Source of the DNA: JALZMG01 sp963844175
GTDB taxonomy: Bacteria > Actinomycetota > Acidimicrobiia > Acidimicrobiales > Ilumatobacteraceae
Reading direction: 5' to 3'
Assembly (NCBI GenBank): GCA_963844175.1
Contig: CAWJNE010000013.1
Span: forward strand, 248,001 to 312,000
DNA: 64,000 bases
In this document: in pieces, positions 34,886 through 42,525 of the stretch
Layout of the letters: each line of letters starts with the position of its first letter
Numbering within the stretch: the first letter of the stretch is position 1
Position numbers and translations under genes: made by a program
Notes under the pieces: model-generated
The model's input: only the letters and a program-made list of their open reading frames with translations
What the model was told of the DNA's origin: nothing
The model's database searches: none

Positions 34886-35164
34886 TCAGCCGGCGGGGTC
34901 CGTTGGTGGCGTCTCAACCAGTTCGGTGGCCAGCTCGACCGGCCCGTCGTGGCCCGCCGGAGTGAACGGGATCGTGGCCGGGATCGGCTCGTCGCAGGCG
35001 CCGGCGTCGTCGACGTAGAAGATGACGGCCAGCTCGTCGGTCCGTCGCCCGTCGACGACCTTGCGGCCGACGCCGATGGAGTGAGCCCCGTAGCGGGCCC
35101 GCAGCTCGGCGCCGTGGGCCCGCACCAGCTCACGCATCCACTCGTACTCCGGTCGGTCGTTCAC
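34886..35164 (-). CDS. Small protein paralogous to the N-terminal domain of the adjacent protease
   Basis: This gene starts at GTG 35164, 2 nt after the stop of the protease gene on the same strand, so the two are cotranscribed. Of its 92 residues, 27-51 (AHSIGVGRKVVDGRRTDELA onward) match protease residues 35-59 (AHSVGIGRKEVKGKRTGALA onward) at about 15 of 25 positions. Both then run through a proline-rich strand to LAT..VETP or LAT..IETP. It has no catalytic residues and no signal peptide. It looks like a free copy of the protease N-terminal domain, which may be a propeptide or substrate-binding module. An inhibitor or regulator of the protease is a reasonable guess, but it is inference. 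Confidence 0.8.
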   Translation of the reverse strand: MNDRPEYEWMRELVRAHGAELRARYGAHSIGVGRKVVDGRRTDELAVIFYVDDAGACDEPIPATIPFTPAGHDGPVELATELVETPPTDPAG

Positions 35165-35166
35165 AC

Positions 35167-36675
35167 CTACAGCTTGATGCCCAGGATCTCCGCCGCGGAA
35201 CGGCCCTCGGCGGTCTTGGCCAGGCGGCGGACCGACTGCAGGTTGTTGGCCAGCTCCGGGCCGCCGCGCCGACCAAGCTCCCGGGCCAGCGCGTCGAGCC
35301 GCTTCAGGTCGGTCGCCGTGAACACCCGCTCGAGGACGTCGGTCGTCGTGGTCGCGCCGGCGACGAGCGGGCGCAGCGCGGCGACCGTCGCCCGGCGGAC
35401 GTCGCCGTCCTTGAGCAGCAAGCGGGCGATGTCGGCCCGGTTGGCGTCGACGAACGACGCCACCAGCCGACCCCGCTGCGACGCCTCCAGCCGCGCCTGC
35501 AGGTCACGGGAGATGCCAGCGTGGAAGCGACCGACCGACGCCCGAGTCCAGGCCCGCCGCGTCACGGGCAACGGCGTGCCGATCGGAGCGCTGACGAACG
35601 GCGCCACGGCGGCCAGGCCGCGCAGGCGGGCCTCGGTGTCCGCCTCGACCTCTCCCTCCGTCTCGGTCTCGAACAGCGAGTCGAGGAACGCCGAGAACAG
35701 CCCCGCGCAGATGGTGGTCAGGCTGAGCGCCGAGAAGACGTTCTGGATCTTGCAGGCCACGCCGTTGGCGCCGCTCCCACCCCAGTGCAGGCCGACGGCC
35801 GGCTTGGCGTCACCCGACGCCGCCTCCTGGCCGAAGACGATCGCACCGGAGTCACCGCCGGCCGACCAGTCGTCACTCGGATCGACCGGCACGATGCGCA
35901 GCTGGTCGTCGAACGAGAACCCCTCCGTCGAAGTGGTCTCCAGGTCGACGTCGGTGATCTCGCCGAACGTGTGGTGCGTCGTCTGGCCGAACTTCTCGAC
36001 CAGCATGTCGAGGGTCGGCGTGGCGACGGCGTACACGCCGGGACCGATCTCGAGCACCCGGTCGTCGACGTTGCTGGCGACGTCGACGTCGGAGATCGCG
36101 CAGTCGACCAGGTTGGTCCCGCGCAGGGTCCGGGCGATCGAGCGCTTGACGTCGCCGATCTTGTCGGCCGGCAGCGACCCGCCGTCGGCGGTGCCCTGTT
36201 GCAGGGTGTCGGCGCCGATCGTGTTCAGCAGCACGTGGTTGTTGGTGAGCGCCACGATCGTGTCGTCCGTCGTGTCCCAGACCCAGCCACCGAGCGTGCC
36301 CGTGGTGCCGTTGATGCCGAAGCTGACGCCGCCGGGCACGGGCCTGATCCGGGTCTCCGGATCCTGCTCCGGCGCCGGTCGAGGCGTCTCGATGACGTCC
36401 GTCGCCAGGCGCAGCTCCTTGGCCTCCTTGCGCGACTGGAACGTGACGGTGGTGGGGACCGGTTCGGCCGACAACCGCGCCAACGGCTGCTTTCGGTCGA
36501 CGTACACGAGCAGCGCCAACGCCCCGGTGCGCTTGCCCTTCACCTCCTTGCGCCCGATCCCGACCGAATGGGCGCCCAGGCGGGCTACCCAATCGGTCGT
36601 GACCTCGGTCGCCTTGTACTCGCGGAGACGCGCGTAATCACGGTGTCCCGCGACGCTGCGCAGCCGATCGGCCAT
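35167..36675 (-). CDS. Trypsin-fold serine protease (NAL1-like) with N-terminal IGxGRK domain
   Basis: A 502-residue protein. Residues 1-100 hold a small alpha/beta domain (AHSVGIGRKEVKGKRTGALA, then TDVIETP) of the kind found ahead of bacterial NAL1-like peptidases. Residues 112-290 are a chymotrypsin-fold domain: VSFGINGTTGTLGGWV, His147 in VALTNNHVLLN, a candidate Asp191 or Asp197 in VDCAISDVD, and Ser276 in SAGGDSGAIVFG. Residues 340-502 are helical, with no known domain. There is no signal peptide, so it is intracellular unless exported otherwise. The ATG at 36675 follows GAGGGAGGGG 5 nt upstream. The gene is followed by a stand-alone paralog of its first domain. Confidence 0.8.
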   Translation of the reverse strand: MADRLRSVAGHRDYARLREYKATEVTTDWVARLGAHSVGIGRKEVKGKRTGALALLVYVDRKQPLARLSAEPVPTTVTFQSRKEAKELRLATDVIETPRPAPEQDPETRIRPVPGGVSFGINGTTGTLGGWVWDTTDDTIVALTNNHVLLNTIGADTLQQGTADGGSLPADKIGDVKRSIARTLRGTNLVDCAISDVDVASNVDDRVLEIGPGVYAVATPTLDMLVEKFGQTTHHTFGEITDVDLETTSTEGFSFDDQLRIVPVDPSDDWSAGGDSGAIVFGQEAASGDAKPAVGLHWGGSGANGVACKIQNVFSALSLTTICAGLFSAFLDSLFETETEGEVEADTEARLRGLAAVAPFVSAPIGTPLPVTRRAWTRASVGRFHAGISRDLQARLEASQRGRLVASFVDANRADIARLLLKDGDVRRATVAALRPLVAGATTTTDVLERVFTATDLKRLDALARELGRRGGPELANNLQSVRRLAKTAEGRSAAEILGIKL

Positions 36676-36726
36676 GCTGGACCCCTCCCTCTGGGTTTCC
36701 TTGCTCGCCAAGCCGACCGTACCCCT

Positions 36727-36746
36727 GCTGGCCGGAGGCGGCCAGC
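36727..36746 (-). terminator. Small hairpin between acyl-CoA dehydrogenase stop and protease start
   Basis: GCTGGCC at 36727-36733 and GGCCAGC at 36740-36746 pair around a 6-nt loop. It lies 20 nt after the acyl-CoA dehydrogenase stop (36766) in its direction of transcription and about 50 nt before the protease ATG. It probably ends the dehydrogenase transcript. A weak call because the stem is only 7 bp. Confidence 0.4.
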
Positions 36747-36765
36747 GAATTGGTGACGGCGGTGG

Positions 36766-37941
36766 CTACACCGTGTCGGCGGGCAGGCCGAGGGCGACCC
36801 GGCCGGCGTGGATGAGCGTCTGCTCGGGGGTGAAGGGGTGGTACTTGGCGCCGCGGATGTCGCGGTAGCACCGCTCGATCGGCGACGTGCGGAAGAACGC
36901 ACCACCGCCGGCGACCTCCATCGCCAGGTCGCAGACCTCGATCCCACCGAGCGCCACCTCGCGCTTGGCGGCCATCACGTCGACCACCGTCGCCATCGAC
37001 GGCGTCACGTCGTCGCCGACCGTCCGCAGCGCACCGTCGAGGGCCCAGGACATCACCCGCAGGCGGTTGTCCATGGCGCCGATCTGGCGCTGGATGGATG
37101 GATCCTCGGCGCGCGGGGTGCCGGCGACGGCAGCGACCGCGGCATCGCGGGCCGCCTCGGCCACGCCGAGGTACACGCCGGTGATCACGGGCATGGCGAT
37201 GCTGGCGATGACCTGCAGCGGCGGATCGACGACGCCGAACGGCCGGCGGGCGAGCACGCGCTCCTCGGGCACGAAGACGTCGGTGATCTCGACGTCGTGG
37301 CTTCCCGTGCCGCGCATGCCCAGGGTGTCCCAGTTGTCGAGCACGGTGACGCCCTCGGAGCGGACCGGGACGGCCATGTTGAGCACCGTCGGCGTGCCGT
37401 CGTCGTCGAGCACGAACATCGTCGAGAACACGTCGCCGACCGGGACCTGGCTGGCGAACACCTTGCGCCCGGTGACCCGGTAGCCGCCCTCGGCAGGTAC
37501 CGCCTTCCCGCGCGGGTTGGTGAAGTCGGCGCCGCCCGTGGAGACGAGCACGATGTTCTCGGTCGCCACCCGCCGCAGCGTCGCCTCGGCGCCGGGCAGG
37601 CCGCGGCGGTGCCGCCACGCCGTGAAGAGCGTGACGTGCTGGTGCATCGACGACGCCAGCGCGGTCGATCCGCAGTGCTTGGCCAGCTCACGCTGGGCCA
37701 TCGCCACCTCGCGCACCGAGGCGCCACGGCCACCGAGCTCCTCGGGGACGGCCATGGCGAGGAAGCCGGACGGCCGCAGCACGTCGAAGGCTTCCGTCAC
37801 AAACGTGCCGTCACGGTCGTGGTCAGCGGCGAAGGGTTCGATGGACGCGCCGAGCTCGGCGGCCCATTGGATGAGCTCGGCCTCCCGGTTGGAGGTGTCG
37901 GTCGTGGGTTCGGTCATGGTGCCCGCAGTCATGCGTGCCAT
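36766..37941 (-). CDS. Acyl-CoA dehydrogenase-family flavoprotein
   Basis: A 391-residue member of the acyl-CoA dehydrogenase superfamily. It has GFLAMAVPEELGGRGASVREVAMAQRELAKHCGSTALA (N-terminal helical domain), VTGRKVFASQVPVGDVF and NWDTLGMRGTGSHDVEITDVFVP (beta domain, the W-x-x-x-G-M-R-G-T-x-S flavin loop), and a C-terminal helical domain. No catalytic Glu of the classical kind is obvious at AMEVAGGGAFFRTSPIERCYRDIRG. Relatives include monooxygenases of the DszC/HsaA type, whose GMRGTGSHD loop it shares. ATG 37941 has GAGG 6 nt upstream. It is divergent from the HxlR regulator, its likely controller. Confidence 0.86.
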   Translation of the reverse strand: MARMTAGTMTEPTTDTSNREAELIQWAAELGASIEPFAADHDRDGTFVTEAFDVLRPSGFLAMAVPEELGGRGASVREVAMAQRELAKHCGSTALASSMHQHVTLFTAWRHRRGLPGAEATLRRVATENIVLVSTGGADFTNPRGKAVPAEGGYRVTGRKVFASQVPVGDVFSTMFVLDDDGTPTVLNMAVPVRSEGVTVLDNWDTLGMRGTGSHDVEITDVFVPEERVLARRPFGVVDPPLQVIASIAMPVITGVYLGVAEAARDAAVAAVAGTPRAEDPSIQRQIGAMDNRLRVMSWALDGALRTVGDDVTPSMATVVDVMAAKREVALGGIEVCDLAMEVAGGGAFFRTSPIERCYRDIRGAKYHPFTPEQTLIHAGRVALGLPADTV

Positions 37942-38017
37942 CGTCGGCCTCGCGACGGGCCGCGCCTAGTGCAACAACTGGACCTGGGCGGCACCCCGAA
38001 CGTGCGACGATGGGGCC

Positions 38018-38716
38018 GTGCGCTCCTATGGGCAGTACTGCCCCGTCGCTGTTGGCAGCGAGATCATCGCCGAGCGGTGGACGCCCCTGATCATGCGCGA
38101 GCTCGTGCTCGGCAGCACGCGCTTCAACGACATCGAGCGCGGTCTGCCTGGCATCTCCCGGACGTTGCTGGCCAAGCGGCTGAAGCAGCTCGAGCAGCGC
38201 GGGGTGATCGAGCTGGTGCCGGCGTCGTCCGGCCGTGGCCACGAGTACCACCTGACCGATGCCGGCAGGGACCTCGAGCCGGTGATCATGGCGCTCGGCG
38301 AGTGGACCGTTCGCTGGCTGTTCGCCGAGCCGGACGACCGGGAGGTCGATCCGATCACGCTGACGTGGTGGATGCACCGTCGTGTCGACCACGCCACGGT
38401 GCCCGCCGGGCGCGTCGTCGTGCAGTTCGACTACCGCGACGCCCGCCGCACCCTGCTGTGGCTGATGTTCGAGGACCGCCAACCGTCGGTCTGCACGACC
38501 CACCCCGGGTTCGAACCCGATCTCTTCGTCACCACGGACACGCTGTCGCTGTCGCGCGTGTTCTCCGGGATCGACGAGCTGGCCGACGCCCGGGCGCTGG
38601 GCAAGGTGCGCATCGAGGGACCACGGGCGCTGACCACCCAGTTCCCGCGCTGGTTCCTGTGGAGCCCGTTCCGCCCCGCCGTGCGGTCGCGCCTCGCCGC
38701 CGCCGACACCGCCTGA
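38018..38716 (+). CDS. HxlR-family regulator with C-terminal SCP2-like extension
   Basis: A 232-residue protein. Residues 1-95 are an HxlR/MarR-type winged helix: QYCPVAVGSEIIAERWTPLIMREL with Cys8, GISRTLLAKRLKQLEQRGVIEL as recognition helix, and YHLTDAGRDLEPVIMALGEW. HxlR proteins sense aldehydes or redox through that Cys. Residues 110-232 (TLTWWMHRRVDHATVPAGRVVVQFDYRD onward) are a second domain with the feel of an SCP2 sterol-carrier fold, perhaps ligand-binding. Start GTG 38018 is only 76 nt from the divergent acyl-CoA dehydrogenase, which it probably regulates. Confidence 0.85.
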   Translation: MRSYGQYCPVAVGSEIIAERWTPLIMRELVLGSTRFNDIERGLPGISRTLLAKRLKQLEQRGVIELVPASSGRGHEYHLTDAGRDLEPVIMALGEWTVRWLFAEPDDREVDPITLTWWMHRRVDHATVPAGRVVVQFDYRDARRTLLWLMFEDRQPSVCTTHPGFEPDLFVTTDTLSLSRVFSGIDELADARALGKVRIEGPRALTTQFPRWFLWSPFRPAVRSRLAAADTA

Positions 38717-38723
38717 CCCCCAC

Positions 38724-38799
38724 CCATCTGGGCGCGGACGTTCCCAATCCGGCTGCTGGGCGCGGACGTTCTCGAAATCGAGCGTCAGCGCGCCCAGAT
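38724..38799. repeat. Inverted repeat enclosing a 16-bp direct repeat between HxlR and GNAT genes
   Basis: CATCTGGGCGCG at 38724-38735 is inverted at 38788-38799 (12 bp). Between and overlapping the left arm, CTGGGCGCGGACGTTC occurs twice, at 38727-38742 and 38755-38770. The right arm contains the last codons and stop of the converging GNAT. The element could end both genes. Direct repeats inside a hairpin allow two alternative folds. Confidence 0.55.
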
Positions 38800-39240
38800 G
38801 CCGCTGAACCGGTCCTCGACGGCGTCGAACGGCCACGCCGTGTCCATCCACTCGGCCACCGCGGCGGCCAGCGGGGCATCGAGCTCGGCTCGATCGGCGC
38901 GCACCCATGTGCGCACCCGGGCGCCGTAGCCGTCCAGATCCGACGGGTAGATGTACACGCAGCCGATCACCTCGCCGGTAGCGGTGTCGAGCACGGTGTA
39001 GGTGAACCCCCGGCGCGCCGCGAAGTCCTCAGCGTGGCCGCGCAGGTCGCCGAGGTTCTGCTCGAGCGACATCCCGTCCGGCGGCGGCCAGTCATCCTGG
39101 AACCCTGGCGTGGCCCGGATGTGCTCGATGCTGGACATCCACGCCGCGCGATCGGCCTCGTTGTGCTGCGGGCCGAGCGGCGCCAGCCGGAAGCCGTCGG
39201 CCACCAAGCCCTTCGGCGCCTCGAAATCGTCGGGGATCAC
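38785..39240 (-). CDS. GNAT-like acetyltransferase
   Basis: A 151-residue protein: KGLVADGFRLAPLGPQHNEADRAAWMSSIEHIRATPGF opens it, FAARRGFTYTVLDTATGEVIGCVYIYP is the central GNAT beta-sheet, and VRTWVRADRAELDAPLAAAVAEWM precedes a short tail ending GIWAR. The canonical Q-x-x-G-x-G/A loop is degenerate (RAELDAPLAAAV), so activity is uncertain. I pick GTG 39240 (VIPDDFEAP) with AGGGTG upstream rather than GTG 39267, which would nearly touch the divergent gene's start. The last codons lie inside the repeat at 38724-38799. Confidence 0.75.
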   Translation of the reverse strand: MIPDDFEAPKGLVADGFRLAPLGPQHNEADRAAWMSSIEHIRATPGFQDDWPPPDGMSLEQNLGDLRGHAEDFAARRGFTYTVLDTATGEVIGCVYIYPSDLDGYGARVRTWVRADRAELDAPLAAAVAEWMDTAWPFDAVEDRFSGIWAR

Positions 39241-39269
39241 GGCGTCACCCTGCCAGGCAAGATGCACGG

Positions 39270-39714
39270 GTGCGGATCACGATCGAGGCCCACGAGCTGC
39301 CCGGGCGACGCTTCGTGTCGGAGGGGGTGCCGCTCGGCAACGTGCACGTCGGCGTGCAGATCGGCAAGGAGCCGGCGGGGTTGACGCCCGGCGACGCCCC
39401 ATCGGCGCGCTGGGACGTCGACGTGCGCACCGTGATCGCCGACGACGGCGCCGTGGACCTGCGTGGGCCGGCCGTCCACGGCAAGCGCGGCGAGCGGTTC
39501 CTGTACCTGACGTGGGGTGAGGTCGGCGACGACGGCTCGTTCTCGATGTTCCGGCGGGCCAAGCTGATGGCCTGCCGACATCGACCCGGACCTGCTCGCC
39601 GCCGCTGCCGCCGACGACGGCTCACTCGTGGCGACGATCGGCCTGACGGACGAGTGCGGAGCCCCACGATGCGCCCGCGTCAGGCCGCCGACGATCAGCT
39701 GGCGGGCGGGCTGA
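39270..39714 (+). pseudogene. DUF5990-family protein, frameshifted
   Basis: From GTG 39270, VRITIEAHELPGRRF, GNVHVGVQIGKEPAGLTPGD and RFLYLTWGEVGDDGSFSMFRRAKLM match the DUF5990 family of unknown function. The family's C-terminus (ADIDPDLLAAA, ATIGLTDECGAPRCARVRPP, TISWRAG) is in the next frame, ending at the TGA at 39712. Removing one C from the CC at 39571-39572 joins the two into about 147 residues, the expected length. The 3' end overlaps the sigma-methyltransferase gene by 20 nt. Consensus error is the likely cause. Confidence 0.75.
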
Positions 39715-41737
39715 CGTCGCCGCCACCCGGTCGGCGGGCCAGGTAGACGAGGAACCGCTCGTCGCCGGTCGGCGGACCGCCGTGGTAGCCGCCGACGACC
39801 TGCACGTCCTCGAAGCCCACCGACCCGAGCGCGTCGACGATCTCCTCCGGGCGCCAGAGGTTGCCGACGAGCTGGTGCGTCTCGTGGCCGACGAGCTCGC
39901 CGTCCCGCCATTGCCAGGCCTCCAGCTCGCGCACCCCGGAGCGGGCCTCGCGATCGACGGACACGAGGTGATGGCGCAGCGCGTACTCGAACCCGTCCGG
40001 ACCGAGGCGCCGCTGATCGGGACCGGGCGGCTCGGCGGCGCTCGACGCCGAGACCCGCCACCGGCTGACGTCCCCGTCGTCGACCTCGTAGTCGAGGACC
40101 AGCCGGCCGCCGGGCACGAGGTGGTCGCGCATCCGCCGAAGCCCCTCGAGGTCCTGGTCACGCGATCCGCCGAGCCCGAACCCGCCGCACATCACGATGG
40201 TGCCGTATCGGCGGTCGAGGTCCAGGCGGTGCACCGGCTGGACGTACAAGCCCGGGTCGCGCCCGGCGGCGTGCGCCGCGTCGCGGCAGGCGGCGATCAT
40301 GTCGGCCGACGCATCCACACCGTCGACGTCGAGCCCTGCAGCCACCCACGGCAGGAGCAGCCGGCCGGTCCCGCACGCCACGTCGAGCGCCGGTTGACCC
40401 TCCGCGACGAACGGGCGGAAGTACTCGACCTCCGGCCCGCCGATGTTGAAGTTCGCCCACCACCTGGCGATCAACCCGTGGTGCCAGGTCACCACGTCCG
40501 GATCCTCGACCTCGTCCCCCACGGCCATCGAGCGCACCGTACCGAGGGTGGCCAGACGGCGGTGCAACTGCGCCCGCTCGTCAGGAGCGTCGGCGTCGCC
40601 GGCGGCGATCCGGTAGTGCACGGCGGCCTCGTCGAGACGGCCGGCGCGGACCAGGAGGTCGGCGCGCGCCGCCTCGACGTAGCGCAGGCCGGCGACCCGC
40701 GACGCCAGATCGTCGATCGCCGCCAGCCCCGCCTCGGGGCCGTGCAGCATGCCGACGGCGATCGCCCGGTTGAGCTCCACCACCGGCGACGGGGAGATCG
40801 CCAGCAGCTCGTCGTAGCAGGCCACGATGACGTCCCATCGCGTCGCCGCCGCCGTCGGCGCCACGGCATGGCACTCAGCGATCGCCGCTTGCAGCACGTA
40901 CGGCCCGCGCTCCCTCGCCGCCCGCAGCTCGGTCGAGCCGCGCCCGATCTCGACGCCCAGCCAGCGCGTTCGATCCTGCTCCTCGATCGTCAGGAGCGCG
41001 CCGTCCGCGCTGCGCCGGGCGTTCCGTCGGGCGTGCTGGAAGTACAGCAGCGCCAGGAGCCCGCGGGCCTCCGAGTGGGTCGGCATCAGCTCGACGACCT
41101 GCCGGGCGAGGGCGACGGCGGTGGACGCCAGCGGGGTGTCGGCCGCCGCCGAGTAGCCCTGGTTGAAGGCGAGGTAGATGACGGCGAGCACCGCCGTCGT
41201 GCGCTCGTCCAGCGACTCCGGCGGCGGCACGCGGTACGGGATGGCGGCGTGGGCGATCTTGCGCCGCGCCCGCACCAGGCGCTGGGCCATCGTCGGCTCG
41301 GGCACCAGGAAGGCACGGGCGATGTCGGCGACCTCCAGGCCGCCAACCGTCCGCAGGGTCAGAGCGACCTGGGCCGGCAGGGCGAGCGCCGGGTGGCAGC
41401 ACGTGAAGATCAGCCGCAGTCGCTCGTCGTCGTCGGCCGCCGGCTCGACGATCAGCGCCGCCGCGGCGAGCTTGGACGGTTCCGTCGATGCCCGCCGCAG
41501 CAGGTCGAGGGCACGGTTGCGCGCCGCCACCGTCAGCCACGCCGCCGGGTTGACCGGCACGCCGTCGGTGGGCCAGCGGGCCACCGCGGCGGTGAAGGCG
41601 TCTGCCGTGGCGTCCTCGGCCAGCGACCAGTCGCCGGTGATGCGGATCAACCCGGCGACGATGCGGGTCCAGTCCGTGCGATGCGCCCTGGCGACGGCGT
41701 TCGCCGCCGCTGCGGTCGTGGCGGTCGTCGCGGTCAC
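39695..41737 (-). CDS. ECF sigma factor (DUF6596 type) fused in frame to a SAM methyltransferase
   Basis: A 680-residue reading frame. Residues 1-400 are an ECF sigma factor: region 2 RIVAGLIRITGDWSLAEDATADAFTAAV and AAWLTVAARNRALDLLRR, region 4 VGGLEVADIARAFLVPEPTMAQRLVRARRKI, and the family block LIFTCCHPALALPAQVALTL, then a TPR-like C-terminal domain. From Met404 (ATG 40528) a class I methyltransferase follows: VVTWHHGLIARWWANFN, ALDVACGTGRLLLPWV, VDGVDASADM and IVMCGGFGLGG. No stop exists between them in any of the three frames. GTG 41737 overlaps the YCII stop (GTGA). ECF factors with YCII partners are known. The methyltransferase fusion is not one I recognise. Confidence 0.82.
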   Translation of the reverse strand: MTATTATTAAAANAVARAHRTDWTRIVAGLIRITGDWSLAEDATADAFTAAVARWPTDGVPVNPAAWLTVAARNRALDLLRRASTEPSKLAAAALIVEPAADDDERLRLIFTCCHPALALPAQVALTLRTVGGLEVADIARAFLVPEPTMAQRLVRARRKIAHAAIPYRVPPPESLDERTTAVLAVIYLAFNQGYSAAADTPLASTAVALARQVVELMPTHSEARGLLALLYFQHARRNARRSADGALLTIEEQDRTRWLGVEIGRGSTELRAARERGPYVLQAAIAECHAVAPTAAATRWDVIVACYDELLAISPSPVVELNRAIAVGMLHGPEAGLAAIDDLASRVAGLRYVEAARADLLVRAGRLDEAAVHYRIAAGDADAPDERAQLHRRLATLGTVRSMAVGDEVEDPDVVTWHHGLIARWWANFNIGGPEVEYFRPFVAEGQPALDVACGTGRLLLPWVAAGLDVDGVDASADMIAACRDAAHAAGRDPGLYVQPVHRLDLDRRYGTIVMCGGFGLGGSRDQDLEGLRRMRDHLVPGGRLVLDYEVDDGDVSRWRVSASSAAEPPGPDQRRLGPDGFEYALRHHLVSVDREARSGVRELEAWQWRDGELVGHETHQLVGNLWRPEEIVDALGSVGFEDVQVVGGYHGGPPTGDERFLVYLARRPGGGDVSPPAS

Positions 41738-42063
41738 TCGTCCTGTGGGGCCACGGGTCGGATCTCGATGCGCCCGTGGTACGCCATCGGGTGGCGGGAG
41801 ACGTAGTCGATGGCCTGGTCGAGGTCGTCGCAGTCGAGCAGGTCGTAGCCGACGATCCACTCCTTGGACTCGGTGTACGGCCCGTCGGTCACCAGCACCT
41901 CGCCGGCGCGCACGCGCACCGTGGTGGCGTCCTCGAGCGGACGCAGCACGTCGCCGCGCAGGCGGATCCCGCGCCGCTCGCCCTCGGCGACCCACTCGTC
42001 GATGTCGGGGCCTCCCGCGGCGTCCGGCTCGGTGTCGGTGGCGATGAACAGCAGGTACTCCAT
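41734..42063 (-). CDS. YCII-domain protein, partner of the ECF sigma factor
   Basis: A 109-residue single-domain protein of the YciI/DGPF fold: MEYLLFIATDTEPDAAGGPD, EGERRGIRLRGDVLRPLEDATTVRVRAGEVLVTDGPYTESKEWIVGYDLLDCDDLDQAIDYVSRHP, ending RIEIRPVAP. TDGPYTESKE is the hallmark. Such genes very often precede this class of ECF sigma factor, where they may sense a ligand or act as an anti-sigma-like partner. No mechanism is established. RBS GGAGG 4 nt before ATG 42063. The stop overlaps the sigma start. Confidence 0.9.
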   Translation of the reverse strand: MEYLLFIATDTEPDAAGGPDIDEWVAEGERRGIRLRGDVLRPLEDATTVRVRAGEVLVTDGPYTESKEWIVGYDLLDCDDLDQAIDYVSRHPMAYHGRIEIRPVAPQDE

Positions 42064-42204
42064 GGATCCTCCAGATCGTCGACGGTACGTGAGGACGACG
42101 ATCGGCGAGCCCGCCCAGACGACACCTCCTTCGATTTTCTCGACCCGGTTCGCCGTCGCGTCGAGCTGGGTACGAGACCGGTGACCACGCACGAGGAGGT
42201 CGTG

Positions 42205-42441
42205 ATGGCCGAGATGAGTGCCAAGAAGCGCGAGCAGCTGCCCGCCAAGGACTTCGGGCTTCCGGAGAAGGCCCGGACCAAGCAGGCCAAGAAGGAGTCT
42301 GGCAACTACCCGATGCCCGACGACGCGCACGCCCGCAACGCCAAGTCACGTGCCGCCCAGCAGCAGCACGCCGGCAACCTGACGAAGAAGGAGCGGGAGC
42401 GCATCGACCGCAAGGCCGACAAGATCCTCGACGACGACTAA
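42205..42441 (+). CDS. Small Lys/Arg/Asp-rich conserved protein (DUF6582-like)
   Basis: A 78-residue highly charged protein: MSAKKREQLPAKDFGLPEKA, then YPMPDDAHARNAKSRAAQQQH, and a C-terminal helix LTKKERERIDRKADKIL. The YP-x-x-D-x-x-HARNA stretch resembles a small family found in actinobacteria and phages whose function is unknown. It is likely disordered and may bind nucleic acid. ATG 42205 has GAGGAGG 5 nt before it. It is divergent from the YCII gene. The stop is 15 nt from a 25-bp hairpin. Confidence 0.7.
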   Translation: MAEMSAKKREQLPAKDFGLPEKARTKQAKKESGNYPMPDDAHARNAKSRAAQQQHAGNLTKKERERIDRKADKILDDD

Positions 42442-42455
42442 TGGCTCGCTCCGCT

Positions 42456-42509
42456 CGCGAGTAAGAACAGATCGGCGTCATCCGTGACGCCGATCTGTTC
42501 TTACTCGCG
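42456..42509 (+). terminator. Perfect 25-bp hairpin upstream of the betaine transporter
   Basis: 42456-42480 pairs without mismatch with 42485-42509 around a TCCG loop. The arm core is GTAAGAACAGATCGGCGTCA. It starts 15 nt after the small protein's stop and ends 17 nt before the proV GTG. It lacks a T-tract. As a terminator for the small gene it would leave almost no room for a proV promoter, unless that promoter overlaps its right arm (TAAGCT at 42514-42519 fits a leaderless -10). Osmotic or ligand control through this structure is possible but untested. Confidence 0.6.
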
Positions 42510-42513
42510 GTTC

Positions 42514-42519
42514 TAAGCT
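42514..42519 (+). promoter_or_regulatory. Possible -10 element for a leaderless proV transcript
   Basis: TAAGCT fits the actinobacterial TANNNT -10 pattern and lies 6 nt before the proV GTG at 42526, the spacing expected when transcription starts at the start codon. There is no RBS between the hairpin and the GTG, in keeping with a leaderless message. No good -35 is seen. The region where it would lie is the right arm of the hairpin. Confidence 0.25.
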
Positions 42520-42525
42520 CCGGCC

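Noticed and set aside
33611..36637. A 1008-codon plus-strand frame over the TauE/SafE, GNAT and protease genes
   Set aside because: It is antisense to genes with clear domains, is Ser/Arg/Thr-rich without a fold-like pattern, and spans four gene boundaries.
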